IMG/VR virus record: IMGVR_UViG_3300031274_000003
Coordinates: 1-50,476 of that record
From: a virus
Strand: one strand, 5' to 3'
Length of the DNA stretch: 50,476 nt
Positions 42,053 through 49,911 of this stretch are shown here, in pieces (position 1 is the stretch's first letter; every line of letters begins with the position of its first letter). The translations under genes and the position numbers were made by a program. The notes below the pieces were generated by a model. It had not been told where the DNA came from and searched no databases. It saw nothing but the letters and a program-made list of their open reading frames with translations.

Positions 42053-42246
42053 AGCTAGCTGATATACAAGAGGGCAAGAAGTACAGAGTATGCTGGGGCA
42101 GTGCTTGCGGCACTTTTGTGATAGGCGATGTAGTTCAGAAGTATGGCGATGGTTGTTTGGGTAATAGTATGATTGACGGTTTAGGCGGCTGGTTAGAAAA
42201 AGGCCAGTGGGAGAATATCGATTGTGAAGTGGAGCTGGTTGAATAG
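42049..42246 (+). CDS. Small unknown protein, tandem copy 2
   Basis: This is the second of the two 65-residue paralogues, with more than half of the residues shared. It has an additional Cys near the middle (GDGCLGNSM). The structured non-coding segment begins after its stop. Confidence 0.65.
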   Translation: MKLADIQEGKKYRVCWGSACGTFVIGDVVQKYGDGCLGNSMIDGLGGWLEKGQWENIDCEVELVE

Positions 42247-42253
42247 GCAATTA

Positions 42254-42305
42254 CACCGACCTGCGTTTCTTAGGCCTAAACCCTAGGATTGGTTGCACGT
42301 CGGTG
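42254..42305 (+). other. Upstream hairpin of the structured segment
   Basis: CACCGAC (42254-42260) pairs with GTCGGTG (42299-42305). Inside, CCTAAACCCTAGG and a TTAGGCCTAA palindrome can form smaller hairpins. It stands just before the long stem at 42311. Confidence 0.55.
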
Positions 42306-42310
42306 CTTGT

Positions 42311-42444
42311 GCCCGCCTGCACCTGTAGAAGATAAGTACGGTCGAATGCAACGTACTAAGTCATTTGGACGAAAGTGCATACCGCAAAGTGATTGACAGC
42401 TTTAGGTGCCTGAAGAATAATGTAAGGTGCAGGCGGGCTTTTTT
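42311..42444 (+). ncRNA. Structured RNA element ending in an intrinsic terminator
   Basis: A perfect 14-bp stem pairs 42311-42324 with 42425-42438, followed by TTTTTT (42439-42444). The enclosed 100 bases have further pairing: AGTACG (42335-42340) with CGTACT (42352-42357); the loop ATGCA (42346-42350) with TGCAT (42376-42380), which gives a pseudoknot; and AAAGTG/CA-CTTT around 42386-42403. No protein frame explains it. It lies upstream of the terminase genes. It could be a leader regulator, a stable small RNA or a packaging RNA. Confidence 0.6.
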
Positions 42445-42462
42445 AAAAGGAGATAATCTAAA

Positions 42463-42510
42463 ATGGCGTGCGGCGGCAAGAAAAAAGACAGAGGGAAGAA
42501 GAAAAAATGA
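42463..42510 (+). CDS. Tiny Lys-rich peptide (15 residues)
   Basis: The frame follows AAAAGGAGATAATC and its stop overlaps the next ATG (ATGA). The peptide starts MACGG and is otherwise nearly all Lys, Arg and Gly. It may serve as a leader for translational coupling, or be a functional basic peptide. Confidence 0.5.
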   Translation: MACGGKKKDRGKKKK

Positions 42511-42689
42511 AATGCTTAAAGGGCAGCCATATTCCCGTTATAGAGGTAGATTCTACGCGGTCTATTTTTGTGGAAAAGTGTCTTATATGCGGCATAGAGC
42601 TGTCTAGAGGAGAGCCTACGCCGTGGGTACATCTTATTGAGCCTAAATTTTTTCCAAGTACTGAGGGCAGTGATGGGCAAGGACGATAA
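42507..42689 (+). CDS. Small Cys-containing protein
   Basis: The start is ATG 42507, coupled to the tiny peptide. The 60 residues have an early Cys and a CLICG knuckle, so a zinc site is possible. Its end overlaps the terminase small subunit start by 17 bases. Confidence 0.58.
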   Translation: MKCLKGSHIPVIEVDSTRSIFVEKCLICGIELSRGEPTPWVHLIEPKFFPSTEGSDGQGR

Positions 42690-43284
42690 ATTTTTGCCGG
42701 ACGGCTCTGTAGACTACAGGGCAAGAAGCGGGAAGAAGCGAAAGGATCTGCGCTACAAGCTGGCTATATGGAATAGGTCGACGGCCGAGACGGACAAAGA
42801 ATTTCATATCTATCGAGTGTTCAGAGATATGGAGCCCGATGACCGCGACTTTCAAGAGTATGTTTTTAAGAACGGCTATGATTTGGATTATGTTAACGAG
42901 CTGTACGAGAAACATAACTGGGAAGAGCGTATAGAGGCATGGGATTCATCGGCTCGCTCCAGATTAGCCGCAAGGCAGGCCATGGCCGCCCGCAAGATGA
43001 AGGACAATCACGCGGCTGTAGGGTCGGCTATGTTGGCGGTAGCCGCTAAGCAGCTCGGCAGGTGGAACAATCTTCCCCCCGATGCGGATCCGATGCCGGT
43101 AAACGCTCTTGTGAATTTGGCGCAGACCGGTGTGGCTATCGAGCGGTTGTCTAGGGATTTAGCGTCTGATGAGACCACGATAAACGTGAAATCGGATGTG
43201 GACGCCAGCAAATTATCCACAGATGATCTGCTAAAACTTCGCGAGCTGAGGAAAAAAGCGCGGGCTGTCAAGGATGATGAATGA
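42673..43284 (+). CDS. terS: Terminase small subunit
   Basis: The start is ATG 42673 after GAGGGC. This 203-residue protein lies directly before the large subunit and overlaps it. It has helical DNA-binding-like sequence (YEKHNWEERIEAWDSSARS near residue 75) and a long helical C-terminus. It would recognise the packaging site and load the motor. Confidence 0.8.
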   Translation: MGKDDKFLPDGSVDYRARSGKKRKDLRYKLAIWNRSTAETDKEFHIYRVFRDMEPDDRDFQEYVFKNGYDLDYVNELYEKHNWEERIEAWDSSARSRLAARQAMAARKMKDNHAAVGSAMLAVAAKQLGRWNNLPPDADPMPVNALVNLAQTGVAIERLSRDLASDETTINVKSDVDASKLSTDDLLKLRELRKKARAVKDDE

Positions 43285-44758
43285 GGCAGATCTGTTCTAT
43301 GACGTGCTTGACGACGAGGCGCTTGAAGCGGAATTAGGATCAAGATCTCTACACGAATACATAAAGCTAGCCTGGCCTGAAGTAGAACCCTCGAACGAGT
43401 TTGTCGATAACTGGCACATAGGCGCTATTTGTGAGCATCTAGAGGCAGTTATCGACGGTCAGATAACTCGACTGGTTATAAACGTGCCGCCCGGCACCAT
43501 GAAATCACTTACATGCTGTGTGTTTTTCCCTTCGTGGGTCTGGGGCCCCAGAAACCTGCCAGGCAAAAAGCTTATGTTCGGTTCCTATACCGATCGCTTG
43601 GCTTATCGAGACTCGCTTAGAACACGAAACTTAGTTAATTCAATATTTTATAGGCGTAGGTGGGGCAACAGAGTCAAACTCACTACCAGCTCTCTAAGTA
43701 AATTCGATACAGATGCCGCCGGCTGGCGCATGGCGACTACCGTCAGGGGCGGCGCCACGGGCGAGCACGCCGATATTCAGCTGGTAGATGACCCGCTTAA
43801 GCCATACGAGGTTACACGAGCGCTGACAGTCACCGGGACCGCTCTTGAGGATTGCCGGATATGGTGGTCGGAAACGATGGCATCTCGGCTTGTAAGCATT
43901 GTAAAATCCGCTAGAATTATAATTATGCAGAGACTACACGATGCGGATTTGGCCGGCGCCGTTTTGAAAGAGGGCGGGTACGAGCACCTTATGTTGCCTA
44001 TGGCTTTCGAGAGCAAACGAAAGTGCTTCACGTCAATCGGCTTTGAGGATCCACGTACAGAAGATGGAGAGCTTCTGTTCTCTGAGCGTTTCCCTCAAGA
44101 GGCTGTAGATAAGCAAGCAAAAGAGATGGGTTCTAGAGCGGCTCGTGCGCAGCATCAGCAAGACCCGATATTGCTCGAAGGTAACATCATTCATGGAAAC
44201 TGGATTCAGCACTGGGAGCAAGAAAAACTGCCGTTAAGGTGGCTGACCATGATCCAGAGTTGGGACTGCACCTTCAAAGATTCGGACGGTACCGATTTTG
44301 TCGCCGGTCAGGTATGGGCATTGGGAAGTGATAGCAATTTTTATCTTTTAGACCAGATTTGTGAGCGCATGGGGTTGGTAGATACGTGCTTGGCCATGAA
44401 GCGCATGTCTAAGAAATGGCCGAAAACATTCAGGAAACTTATAGAGAATAAGGCTAACGGGCCCGCTGTTTATGAGGTCATGAAAAAGCGGATAAAAGGC
44501 CTCAGATTGGTAGAGCCCGAGGGCGGTAAAATAGCGCGCGTGCATGCGATGGAGCCGGTTTGGGAAGCCGGTGAGGTGTTTATTCCGCCCGCTGATGTGG
44601 AGTGGGTAGGCGGCTATATTAGCGAATTGACAGGGTTCCCAGCAAAGGCGCATGATGATCAGGTAGATGCGACGTCACAAGCGTTGCTGTATCTCCAAAC
44701 CAAGAGCATAAAAATGCTTAAGGATGCTATGGCGAAACAGGAAAGGCTTTTCACATGA
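43274..44758 (+). CDS. terL: Terminase large subunit
   Basis: This 494-residue protein is the packaging ATPase and nuclease. Walker A is VPPGTMKS (about residues 74-81); Walker B lies in ADIQLVDDP (about 165-175). The nuclease domain has QSWDCTFKD (about 330) and HDDQVDATSQAL (about 460). Length is typical. It overlaps the small subunit and portal genes. Confidence 0.95.
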   Translation: MMNEADLFYDVLDDEALEAELGSRSLHEYIKLAWPEVEPSNEFVDNWHIGAICEHLEAVIDGQITRLVINVPPGTMKSLTCCVFFPSWVWGPRNLPGKKLMFGSYTDRLAYRDSLRTRNLVNSIFYRRRWGNRVKLTTSSLSKFDTDAAGWRMATTVRGGATGEHADIQLVDDPLKPYEVTRALTVTGTALEDCRIWWSETMASRLVSIVKSARIIIMQRLHDADLAGAVLKEGGYEHLMLPMAFESKRKCFTSIGFEDPRTEDGELLFSERFPQEAVDKQAKEMGSRAARAQHQQDPILLEGNIIHGNWIQHWEQEKLPLRWLTMIQSWDCTFKDSDGTDFVAGQVWALGSDSNFYLLDQICERMGLVDTCLAMKRMSKKWPKTFRKLIENKANGPAVYEVMKKRIKGLRLVEPEGGKIARVHAMEPVWEAGEVFIPPADVEWVGGYISELTGFPAKAHDDQVDATSQALLYLQTKSIKMLKDAMAKQERLFT

Positions 44759-46266
44759 TAGATTTCAAAAAACAGGCCGTAACGTTGGGGCGTATGGCAG
44801 CGCGTGAAATGCAGCGTAGGGCAGACGCATGGGTGAATACGCTGACCGGTGTCGGTACCTCTAGAGATGCCGATGAGTGGACGGCATTTATGCTAAGGCA
44901 GCATTTGGATGATAATACAGCTGCCGCTATCTACAGCGAAAACGATATCGCAGCTAGGGTTTGCGATACGTATCCGGAATATGCCATTAAAAAAGGCTTC
45001 AACATCAATATACGGGTCGGTGCTGACTATGATGCGGACGCGATAGAGGCTAAAAAGCGCGATGAGAAGTTGATGCGCGATGAGTTGGCCAGGTTGAAAG
45101 CTGTATCTAAGCTCACCTCGGCCGCTGTTTGGGGTAATGTATTTGGCAAGGGCGTTGCGCTTATCGGTATTGATGACGGTTCAGAAAGCTTAGACCAACC
45201 GGTAAATGAGGGCGGCATCAGATCAATACTGCACCTAACTGTGTACGACAAACGGCGCGTAACTGTAAAAGAGTATTACGAAGATTCCAACGAGCCAAAA
45301 TACGGCGACCCTAAAGTTTATACGCTGAGCGCCAAGGCCAGGCAGGGAGAGGCGATAGATGTGCACGAGTCTAGAGTGCTCACTTTTGAAGGAGTGCGCA
45401 CACCGGACGATGAAAAATCTAACAGAGGCGGTTTTGATTATTCTTTTTTGAACCGAGCGCACAAGATTGTTCGGCAAACGGCAATGAGCTGGGATACGCT
45501 GTCGGCATTGATTGCGGAAGCCAGTCAGGGCGTGTTCTATATAGATGGGTATATTGAAGCGCTTGCGGGAGATGAAGAAGAAGTTATCGAAAAGCGCATG
45601 ACGTTGATCGATATGATGCGGAATAGATTGCGATCTCTGGTATTGGACGCGCAGAGTGAACGCTTTGAGCGAGTGCCGGTTAATTTTGGAGGTATATCGG
45701 AAGCGTTTGATCAGCTTATGTATAGGCTGTCTTTGGCAACAACAATACCCGTAACTATTCTCATGGGTAGGTCCCCCGCAGGAATGAACGCTACCGGTGA
45801 GTCTGATTTAGAGATGTTCTATTCCAGAGTAGAGAACTTTCGAGACTTATTCGTAACGCCCGAAGCTGAAAAGCTCATAAGGTATATTTTTAAGGCTTCT
45901 GATGGGCCATTCACCGGCGAGCCCGACAACTGGCAAATCAAATACAAAGACCCGAGGTCTGTGTCTCCGGACAAAAAAATACAAGAAGATAAAACGAAAG
46001 CTGAAACAGATGCTATTTATTTGGATCGCGGGGTCATTACCGAAGAAGAGTGCGGTGTGTCTCGGTTCGGGCCTGATTCCGACTCTGATATTACCATAGA
46101 TATAGAAGCGCGAGCGCTGAAGGCAGAGGAGAAACCTTATGGGACGGAACAAGAGCCGGACGTTACGAGCGGCGAGGATGCGCTACAGAACGAAGGCGCT
46201 TCAGATAATCCGGGAGGTCAACAAGGCGCTACAGCGAGTAATACAGACCAGAACAGACGCCAGTGA
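44755..46266 (+). CDS. Portal protein (DUF1073-like)
   Basis: This 503-residue protein forms the portal ring. DUF1073-type features are WTAFMLRQHLDDNTAAAIY near residue 43, YPEYAIKKGFNI, and RLSLATTIPVTILMGRSPAGMNATGE near residues 325-350. It follows the large terminase with an ATGA overlap. Its last 43 residues overlap the Mu F-like gene in another frame. Confidence 0.9.
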   Translation: MIDFKKQAVTLGRMAAREMQRRADAWVNTLTGVGTSRDADEWTAFMLRQHLDDNTAAAIYSENDIAARVCDTYPEYAIKKGFNINIRVGADYDADAIEAKKRDEKLMRDELARLKAVSKLTSAAVWGNVFGKGVALIGIDDGSESLDQPVNEGGIRSILHLTVYDKRRVTVKEYYEDSNEPKYGDPKVYTLSAKARQGEAIDVHESRVLTFEGVRTPDDEKSNRGGFDYSFLNRAHKIVRQTAMSWDTLSALIAEASQGVFYIDGYIEALAGDEEEVIEKRMTLIDMMRNRLRSLVLDAQSERFERVPVNFGGISEAFDQLMYRLSLATTIPVTILMGRSPAGMNATGESDLEMFYSRVENFRDLFVTPEAEKLIRYIFKASDGPFTGEPDNWQIKYKDPRSVSPDKKIQEDKTKAETDAIYLDRGVITEEECGVSRFGPDSDSDITIDIEARALKAEEKPYGTEQEPDVTSGEDALQNEGASDNPGGQQGATASNTDQNRRQ

Positions 46267-46855
46267 GGTAAATGCGTCCTTCATAGATAGACTAAAAGCC
46301 GCCGCGGTAGCGGTTTTGGCAAGGTTCGGTTTATACAACGTAGTATCGAGCACGTTTGCGGATTTTGATTTTGCGAATAGAAATTATTATTCGGGCATTG
46401 CCGGAACAAAGGCTTTAGGCCTCAACAAGATGGGCGTTCCTAACGAGATGCTTGAGAACTGGATTAAGCGGAATGTAGCTTTAATCACCAATACGTCATT
46501 TACCGAAGTGCAGCGCTTGGAAGGCCTGTTCAGAGACGCGGCTTTCTCCAATATTCGTGCCGATGAATTTCAAAAACAGATTTCGAGAGTGTTTAAGTTT
46601 GGCAGAAACAATGCCAAACTGATAGCGATGGACCAATCCGGCAAGTTGTGGGGACAACTCAACGAGTACCGCCAGACTAGAGCCGGTATAAAAGGCTATT
46701 ACTGGCGCACCACTCGAATTTGGAGCCGTGTTAGGCCAAAGCACGCGGCTAGAGAAGGTCAGTTTTTCTTGTGGTCAAGACCGCCTGATGGCGGCCACCC
46801 GGGACAGGAGATTCGCTGTATGTGCCACGCAGAAGCGGCTTTAGACCGGATGTAG
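46139..46855 (+). CDS. Mu gpF-like minor head protein
   Basis: This 238-residue protein ends with the Mu F pattern: VRPKHAAREGQFFLW, PPDGGHPGQEIRCMCHAEA. Such proteins are minor head components ejected or used in assembly. The start is ATG 46139, with GAGGAG 8-9 bases upstream, which places the first 128 bases inside the portal gene in another frame. Its stop directly abuts the convergent accessory gene. Confidence 0.85.
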   Translation: MGRNKSRTLRAARMRYRTKALQIIREVNKALQRVIQTRTDASEVNASFIDRLKAAAVAVLARFGLYNVVSSTFADFDFANRNYYSGIAGTKALGLNKMGVPNEMLENWIKRNVALITNTSFTEVQRLEGLFRDAAFSNIRADEFQKQISRVFKFGRNNAKLIAMDQSGKLWGQLNEYRQTRAGIKGYYWRTTRIWSRVRPKHAAREGQFFLWSRPPDGGHPGQEIRCMCHAEAALDRM

Positions 46856-46856
46856 T
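46822..46856 (+). repeat. 35-bp direct repeat, copy 1 (end of the Mu F-like gene)
   Basis: This copy is the natural end of the Mu F-like gene. It matches 47081-47115 at 32 of 35 positions, 259 bp apart. The two copies bracket the first accessory minus-strand gene. Confidence 0.85.
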
Positions 46857-47071
46857 CAGTTTTTAATACTGCTTAAAATATCTAGCACTAGTTGTTTGTT
46901 GTCTGTAAGCCAGTAAATTAAATCCTCTGCGTCTACTCTACCATTATTAGCGTATAAAGGGTGTTTATTTATTTTTTCGATTGCGACTAGATGCGCCTGA
47001 CGTGAAGTAGCTTCTTCTATATCTGTGAAAATTTTTCCGTCCGTAGTTTGATATGCTTTTATGGTTTTCAT
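46856..47071 (-). CDS. Accessory protein 1 of the minus cassette
   Basis: The start is ATG 47071, after GAGGGATAT. The 71 residues are soluble with a mixed fold and no known motif. Its stop directly meets that of the Mu F-like gene. The direct repeat copies lie on both sides, so the gene seems to have come in with the duplication. Confidence 0.58.
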   Translation of the reverse strand: MKTIKAYQTTDGKIFTDIEEATSRQAHLVAIEKINKHPLYANNGRVDAEDLIYWLTDNKQLVLDILSSIKN

Positions 47072-47080
47072 ATATCCCTC

Positions 47081-47115
47081 GTGCCGCGCGGAAGCGGCTT
47101 TAGATCGGATGTAGT
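47081..47115 (+). repeat. 35-bp direct repeat, copy 2
   Basis: This is a duplicate of the coding end of the Mu F-like gene, including the TAG stop, with three base changes. It has no coding role here and marks an insertion or duplication boundary. Confidence 0.85.
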
Positions 47116-47118
47116 TTA

Positions 47119-47364
47119 TTAGTATAATATTTTTAAACAAAGCAGGTCAGATAGCAAAGATTTAACATCTACTATATCGGGAGTAGTGCGTATATAGTGT
47201 GCTATTTCCGGTGAATTCATTTCAGGCAGCACTATTTCTATAAAAGCGAGTATTTCGATCCTGCCAAAACTACTACTAGCTGTGAGTTTATTTATCTGAT
47301 CTATTTTCGGCCGTTCTTTCTCTCTTTTCTGCCTAGCTGCGTCTAAACATTTATTGAACGTCAT
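47119..47364 (-). CDS. Accessory protein 2 of the minus cassette
   Basis: I chose ATG 47364 (81 residues), with GAGG nine bases before; an in-frame ATG at 47379 would add five. The N-terminus is Lys/Arg-rich, and the rest is a hydrophobic helical region without a clear membrane helix. No family is recognised. Confidence 0.52.
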   Translation of the reverse strand: MTFNKCLDAARQKREKERPKIDQINKLTASSSFGRIEILAFIEIVLPEMNSPEIAHYIRTTPDIVDVKSLLSDLLCLKILY

Positions 47365-47382
47365 TCTCTGCCTCAACATCTT

Positions 47383-47637
47383 TCATTTTAACAGCGTTAT
47401 TGGGTATACGGTGAAGATGTGTTTTACTGAGCTGTTTGAGTCAATTACGAGCAGATCGGATATGTTTTTATCGCTGCCGTAAAAATAGATCCACGGTTTG
47501 CATTTCGGCGAGCCTTCTGAGCCGCATAGCTTGAATACGATGTTTTTGTATTCGGCATACGTTATCTTGCTCCCAAGTGCTTCAAACTCGATTTCGGTTT
47601 TGTGTTTTTTGCACACTGCTTTCATTTTTTGTTTCAT
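47383..47637 (-). CDS. Accessory protein 3 of the minus cassette
   Basis: The start is ATG 47637 after AAAAGGACC; a TTG six codons further up is unlikely. This 84-residue basic protein has three Cys and beta-type sequence with a PWIYFYGSDK segment. No family is recognised. Confidence 0.58.
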   Translation of the reverse strand: MKQKMKAVCKKHKTEIEFEALGSKITYAEYKNIVFKLCGSEGSPKCKPWIYFYGSDKNISDLLVIDSNSSVKHIFTVYPITLLK

Positions 47638-47891
47638 TTGTGGTCCTTTTGCCAACTAAGCAACATGTTTATCTGCCTATGGATGGCTTGTTTTGTTTCG
47701 GAAATCGTTTTGTACAGATAATAGTCTGGCGTGACTATATCGGTGTTTGTTACCACGTGTTTTTTGGAGATTGTTACTGTGGTATACGATCCGTGTCTGT
47801 CTATGACTCGAGTGACTTTCACTTTTTCCGGCCATAGATCACCTCTGAAATAGTAGGCAGTGTCACCTACGTTGAAGTCTTTGCCTTCCAT
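47634..47891 (-). CDS. Accessory protein 4 of the minus cassette
   Basis: This 85-residue protein has GAGAGG before its ATG and a small beta-barrel look: FNVGDTAYYF, WPEKVKVTRVI, TTVTISKKHV, then a C-terminal helix. It resembles KOW/SH3-type folds in layout only. It overlaps the next gene by ATGA. Confidence 0.6.
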   Translation of the reverse strand: MEGKDFNVGDTAYYFRGDLWPEKVKVTRVIDRHGSYTTVTISKKHVVTNTDIVTPDYYLYKTISETKQAIHRQINMLLSWQKDHK

Positions 47892-47902
47892 TTTTTACCT
47901 CT

Positions 47903-48208
47903 CTAGAGCTTGTACGCGGCCACCACATTGGCCGGATTTCTGGCCATGTATTCGTCTGACCATTCGGTAGTGACTCGGACATTGTTTATGACTTCTCTTA
48001 TCCAGTCGAAGTCACTGTAGTGGTACGGATAGCAGTCACCGAAGACCGTTGCATGTCGTTTGAAGTAGTCATCGTTTTTGTTTTTGATCTCGAACAAAAA
48101 TGTCCGCAGGCTCAAAAACATTTTGGCGTCTATTTTCAATGTCCGCCACAGTGAGCCGTCCAGGTTGTAGATGGCTTCCTCTGTAAAAATTCGTTCCGCT
48201 CTTTTCAT
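47903..48208 (-). CDS. Accessory protein 5, first gene of the minus cassette
   Basis: The start is ATG 48208 after TAGGAGG; 101 residues. It is directly behind promoter P4, so it should be expressed with the early genes that use the same promoter type. Trp/Tyr-rich helical sequence is seen; no family is known. Confidence 0.65.
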   Translation of the reverse strand: MKRAERIFTEEAIYNLDGSLWRTLKIDAKMFLSLRTFLFEIKNKNDDYFKRHATVFGDCYPYHYSDFDWIREVINNVRVTTEWSDEYMARNPANVVAAYKL

Positions 48209-48257
48209 GTCGGCACCTCCTATCAATATATTTAAATCGCATTTAAATGGCTGTCAA
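48209..48257 (-). promoter_or_regulatory. Promoter P4 of the minus cassette
   Basis: On the minus strand: TTGACA (48257-48252), a 17-base spacer and TAAATA (48234-48229), then TAGGAGG and ATG 48208. The two ATTTAAA sites 11 bases apart are as in P1-P3. Confidence 0.75.
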
Positions 48258-48320
48258 CTTTTTATTTGCGAAAACAGCGATTACAGTATATCTTAAAATT
48301 GATGAAATTGGAGGTTCGAG

Positions 48321-48668
48321 ATGGCCAATGAAATTTTAGATATCTGTAGAAGTATACAGGATATTGTCAGTAAACAGCCTACTAGAGACGAGGTACTGAG
48401 CATCGTAAAAGACGAGATAAAAGGACAGTTAGAAAACCATGAAAACGGCTGTCCGGCGCGTCAATCGCATAGCGATGTCAAAGAACGGTTGAACAATGTT
48501 GAGTCTAAGGCGATAAGCGCGGCCACTCAAATAGGCGTGCTGCAAGGTAGGTTATCAGGAGTGTCGGCATTTGCGCGGAATATGAGCCCCAAAGCGTTAA
48601 TAGCCTTAGGCACGATAATCGGCGCGGCTATCCCGGTAGCCATCGCTATTTTTAATGCGTTCAAATGA
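48321..48668 (+). CDS. Small membrane protein, XhlA/holin-like
   Basis: This 115-residue protein has a helical coiled-coil N-terminal part (residues 1-75, with a CPARQSHSDVKERLNNVE segment) and a C-terminal membrane helix (about 90-112). This matches XhlA-like or holin-type proteins. GGAGG lies before the ATG. A possible promoter is TTGCGA with TATCTT around 48266-48294. It comes just before the protease gene, so a structural role cannot be excluded. Confidence 0.6.
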   Translation: MANEILDICRSIQDIVSKQPTRDEVLSIVKDEIKGQLENHENGCPARQSHSDVKERLNNVESKAISAATQIGVLQGRLSGVSAFARNMSPKALIALGTIIGAAIPVAIAIFNAFK

Positions 48669-48669
48669 T

Positions 48670-48698
48670 TTGACAAGAACTGTTTTTTCTGTTCATAG
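48670..48698 (+). promoter_or_regulatory. Late promoter before the protease gene
   Basis: TTGACA (48670-48675), a 17-base spacer and TCATAG (48693-48698). Transcription would begin at about 48705, next to the ATG at 48706, which has no SD. TTAAAAT (48699-48705) could be another -10 but would then overlap the start codon. Confidence 0.5.
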
Positions 48699-48705
48699 TT
48701 AAAAT

Positions 48706-49911
48706 ATGGACGGATTTTATAACAAAACCCGCAGTTTACGCACAGATTCTAAAGAAGAGCATGAAGCTTCTGTAGAAAAGCGCTTTGATTTCGTAAAGTT
48801 AGGTTCTAAAGTCCACAAAACACGGCAAGGTTTTTTACGCGTTCCTGCTGCTTTTACGCGAGCGGGCGTTTTGAAGTATAGGCGCGCAGACGGCACCGTT
48901 GTCAGAGAATTGCGCCATCCCGATGATGTTTTTGAACAGGAAGCAATGGCTTCGCTGGAGGCTTTGCCCATTATCGTGGATCATGTGGTCACTGAGGTGA
49001 GTCCGGATAACCATAAACAAGTTCAAGTCGGTTTCACCGCTACAGAGGTCAAAAGAGATGCCCATGACCATGCGCTGGGCGAAGCCATTATCCAAGATTC
49101 TGACGCAATTAGGGGAGTCTCGGAAGGGAAGCTTGTTGAATTTTCGCCTTGCTATGAGTGCGTTATTGACCCAACGCCCGGTGTGTACAACGGTGAGCGT
49201 TACGATCAACGCCAGCGCCGAATAAGATACGATAATTTAGCTCTAGGTCCGTCCGGATGGGGCAGAAGCGGTCCCACAGTCAGTTTCAGAATGGATGGCG
49301 GAGCTTTTTGCGGTTTAGAAGAAGAGCAGCCAAAGGAAGGTATAAAGATGGAAGAGTTTGAAATCCGAATGGATGGAGTAACGTACAAACTCAGCACGGC
49401 GCCCGGGGCACAGGGGCCTTTTGTTGCTTCTGTGCAGAAACTCAGGCAGCGGGCCGATGCTGCTGATGAGGAGATAGCTCGCCTTAAAGGTGAAGTCGAT
49501 GCGCAGAAGCTCAAAAGCGAAGACCTCAAGAAGAGGCTCGATTCGGCGCTGGCGCCCGCGGCGATAGAGAAGGCGGCGAGAGAGCGGGCAGAGGTTATCG
49601 AAAAGGCCAAAGCTATCGTTCCGGATATCCGGACCGATGGGCTCACCGTATCGGAGATCAAACGCAAAGTTGTCGAAACGAAAGAGCTCCGTCTTGACAG
49701 CATTCCGGAAAATCACCTAGAGGGGTATATTTCCGGCGCGTTTGCCGGTTTCGACACTCCGAAAAAGGAAGAGAAAAAAACAGGCCCGGCGTACCCCGAA
49801 ATCGGTGCAAAGCCCATCAACCGCCAAGACGGCAATGCAGAGCTGCCGCCTGATGTCTTGGCACGTCAGCGCATGGTTAAAGCCGGGCGCGGAGAGGAGG
49901 TCAAATCCTAA
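48706..49911 (+). CDS. Prohead protease fused to scaffold (DUF2213)
   Basis: In this 401-residue protein, residues 20-200 match DUF2213, the prohead protease group: GFLRVPAAFTRAGVLKYR, ALPIIVDHVV (candidate active His) and LVEFSPCYECVI (candidate active Ser). The rest is a coiled-coil scaffold part (about 235-320) with a Pro/Lys-rich end. The fused layout is common: the enzyme shapes the shell and then digests the scaffold. The ATG has no SD; a promoter lies directly before it. Its stop overlaps the cement gene (TAATG). Confidence 0.82.
   Translation: MDGFYNKTRSLRTDSKEEHEASVEKRFDFVKLGSKVHKTRQGFLRVPAAFTRAGVLKYRRADGTVVRELRHPDDVFEQEAMASLEALPIIVDHVVTEVSPDNHKQVQVGFTATEVKRDAHDHALGEAIIQDSDAIRGVSEGKLVEFSPCYECVIDPTPGVYNGERYDQRQRRIRYDNLALGPSGWGRSGPTVSFRMDGGAFCGLEEEQPKEGIKMEEFEIRMDGVTYKLSTAPGAQGPFVASVQKLRQRADAADEEIARLKGEVDAQKLKSEDLKKRLDSALAPAAIEKAARERAEVIEKAKAIVPDIRTDGLTVSEIKRKVVETKELRLDSIPENHLEGYISGAFAGFDTPKKEEKKTGPAYPEIGAKPINRQDGNAELPPDVLARQRMVKAGRGEEVKS

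Noticed and set aside
42331-42384. Stretch with GGTCGAATGC that recalls a tRNA T arm.
   Set aside because: No acceptor, D or anticodon arm can be built around it; no tRNA gene was found elsewhere by eye.
42371-42416. GAAA (42371-42374) and CTGAAGA (42410-42416) look like the two boxes of a type II hammerhead ribozyme.
   Set aside because: The stems that must adjoin these boxes do not form: no stem I partner lies before the cleavage position, and stem II and stem III pairs are missing.
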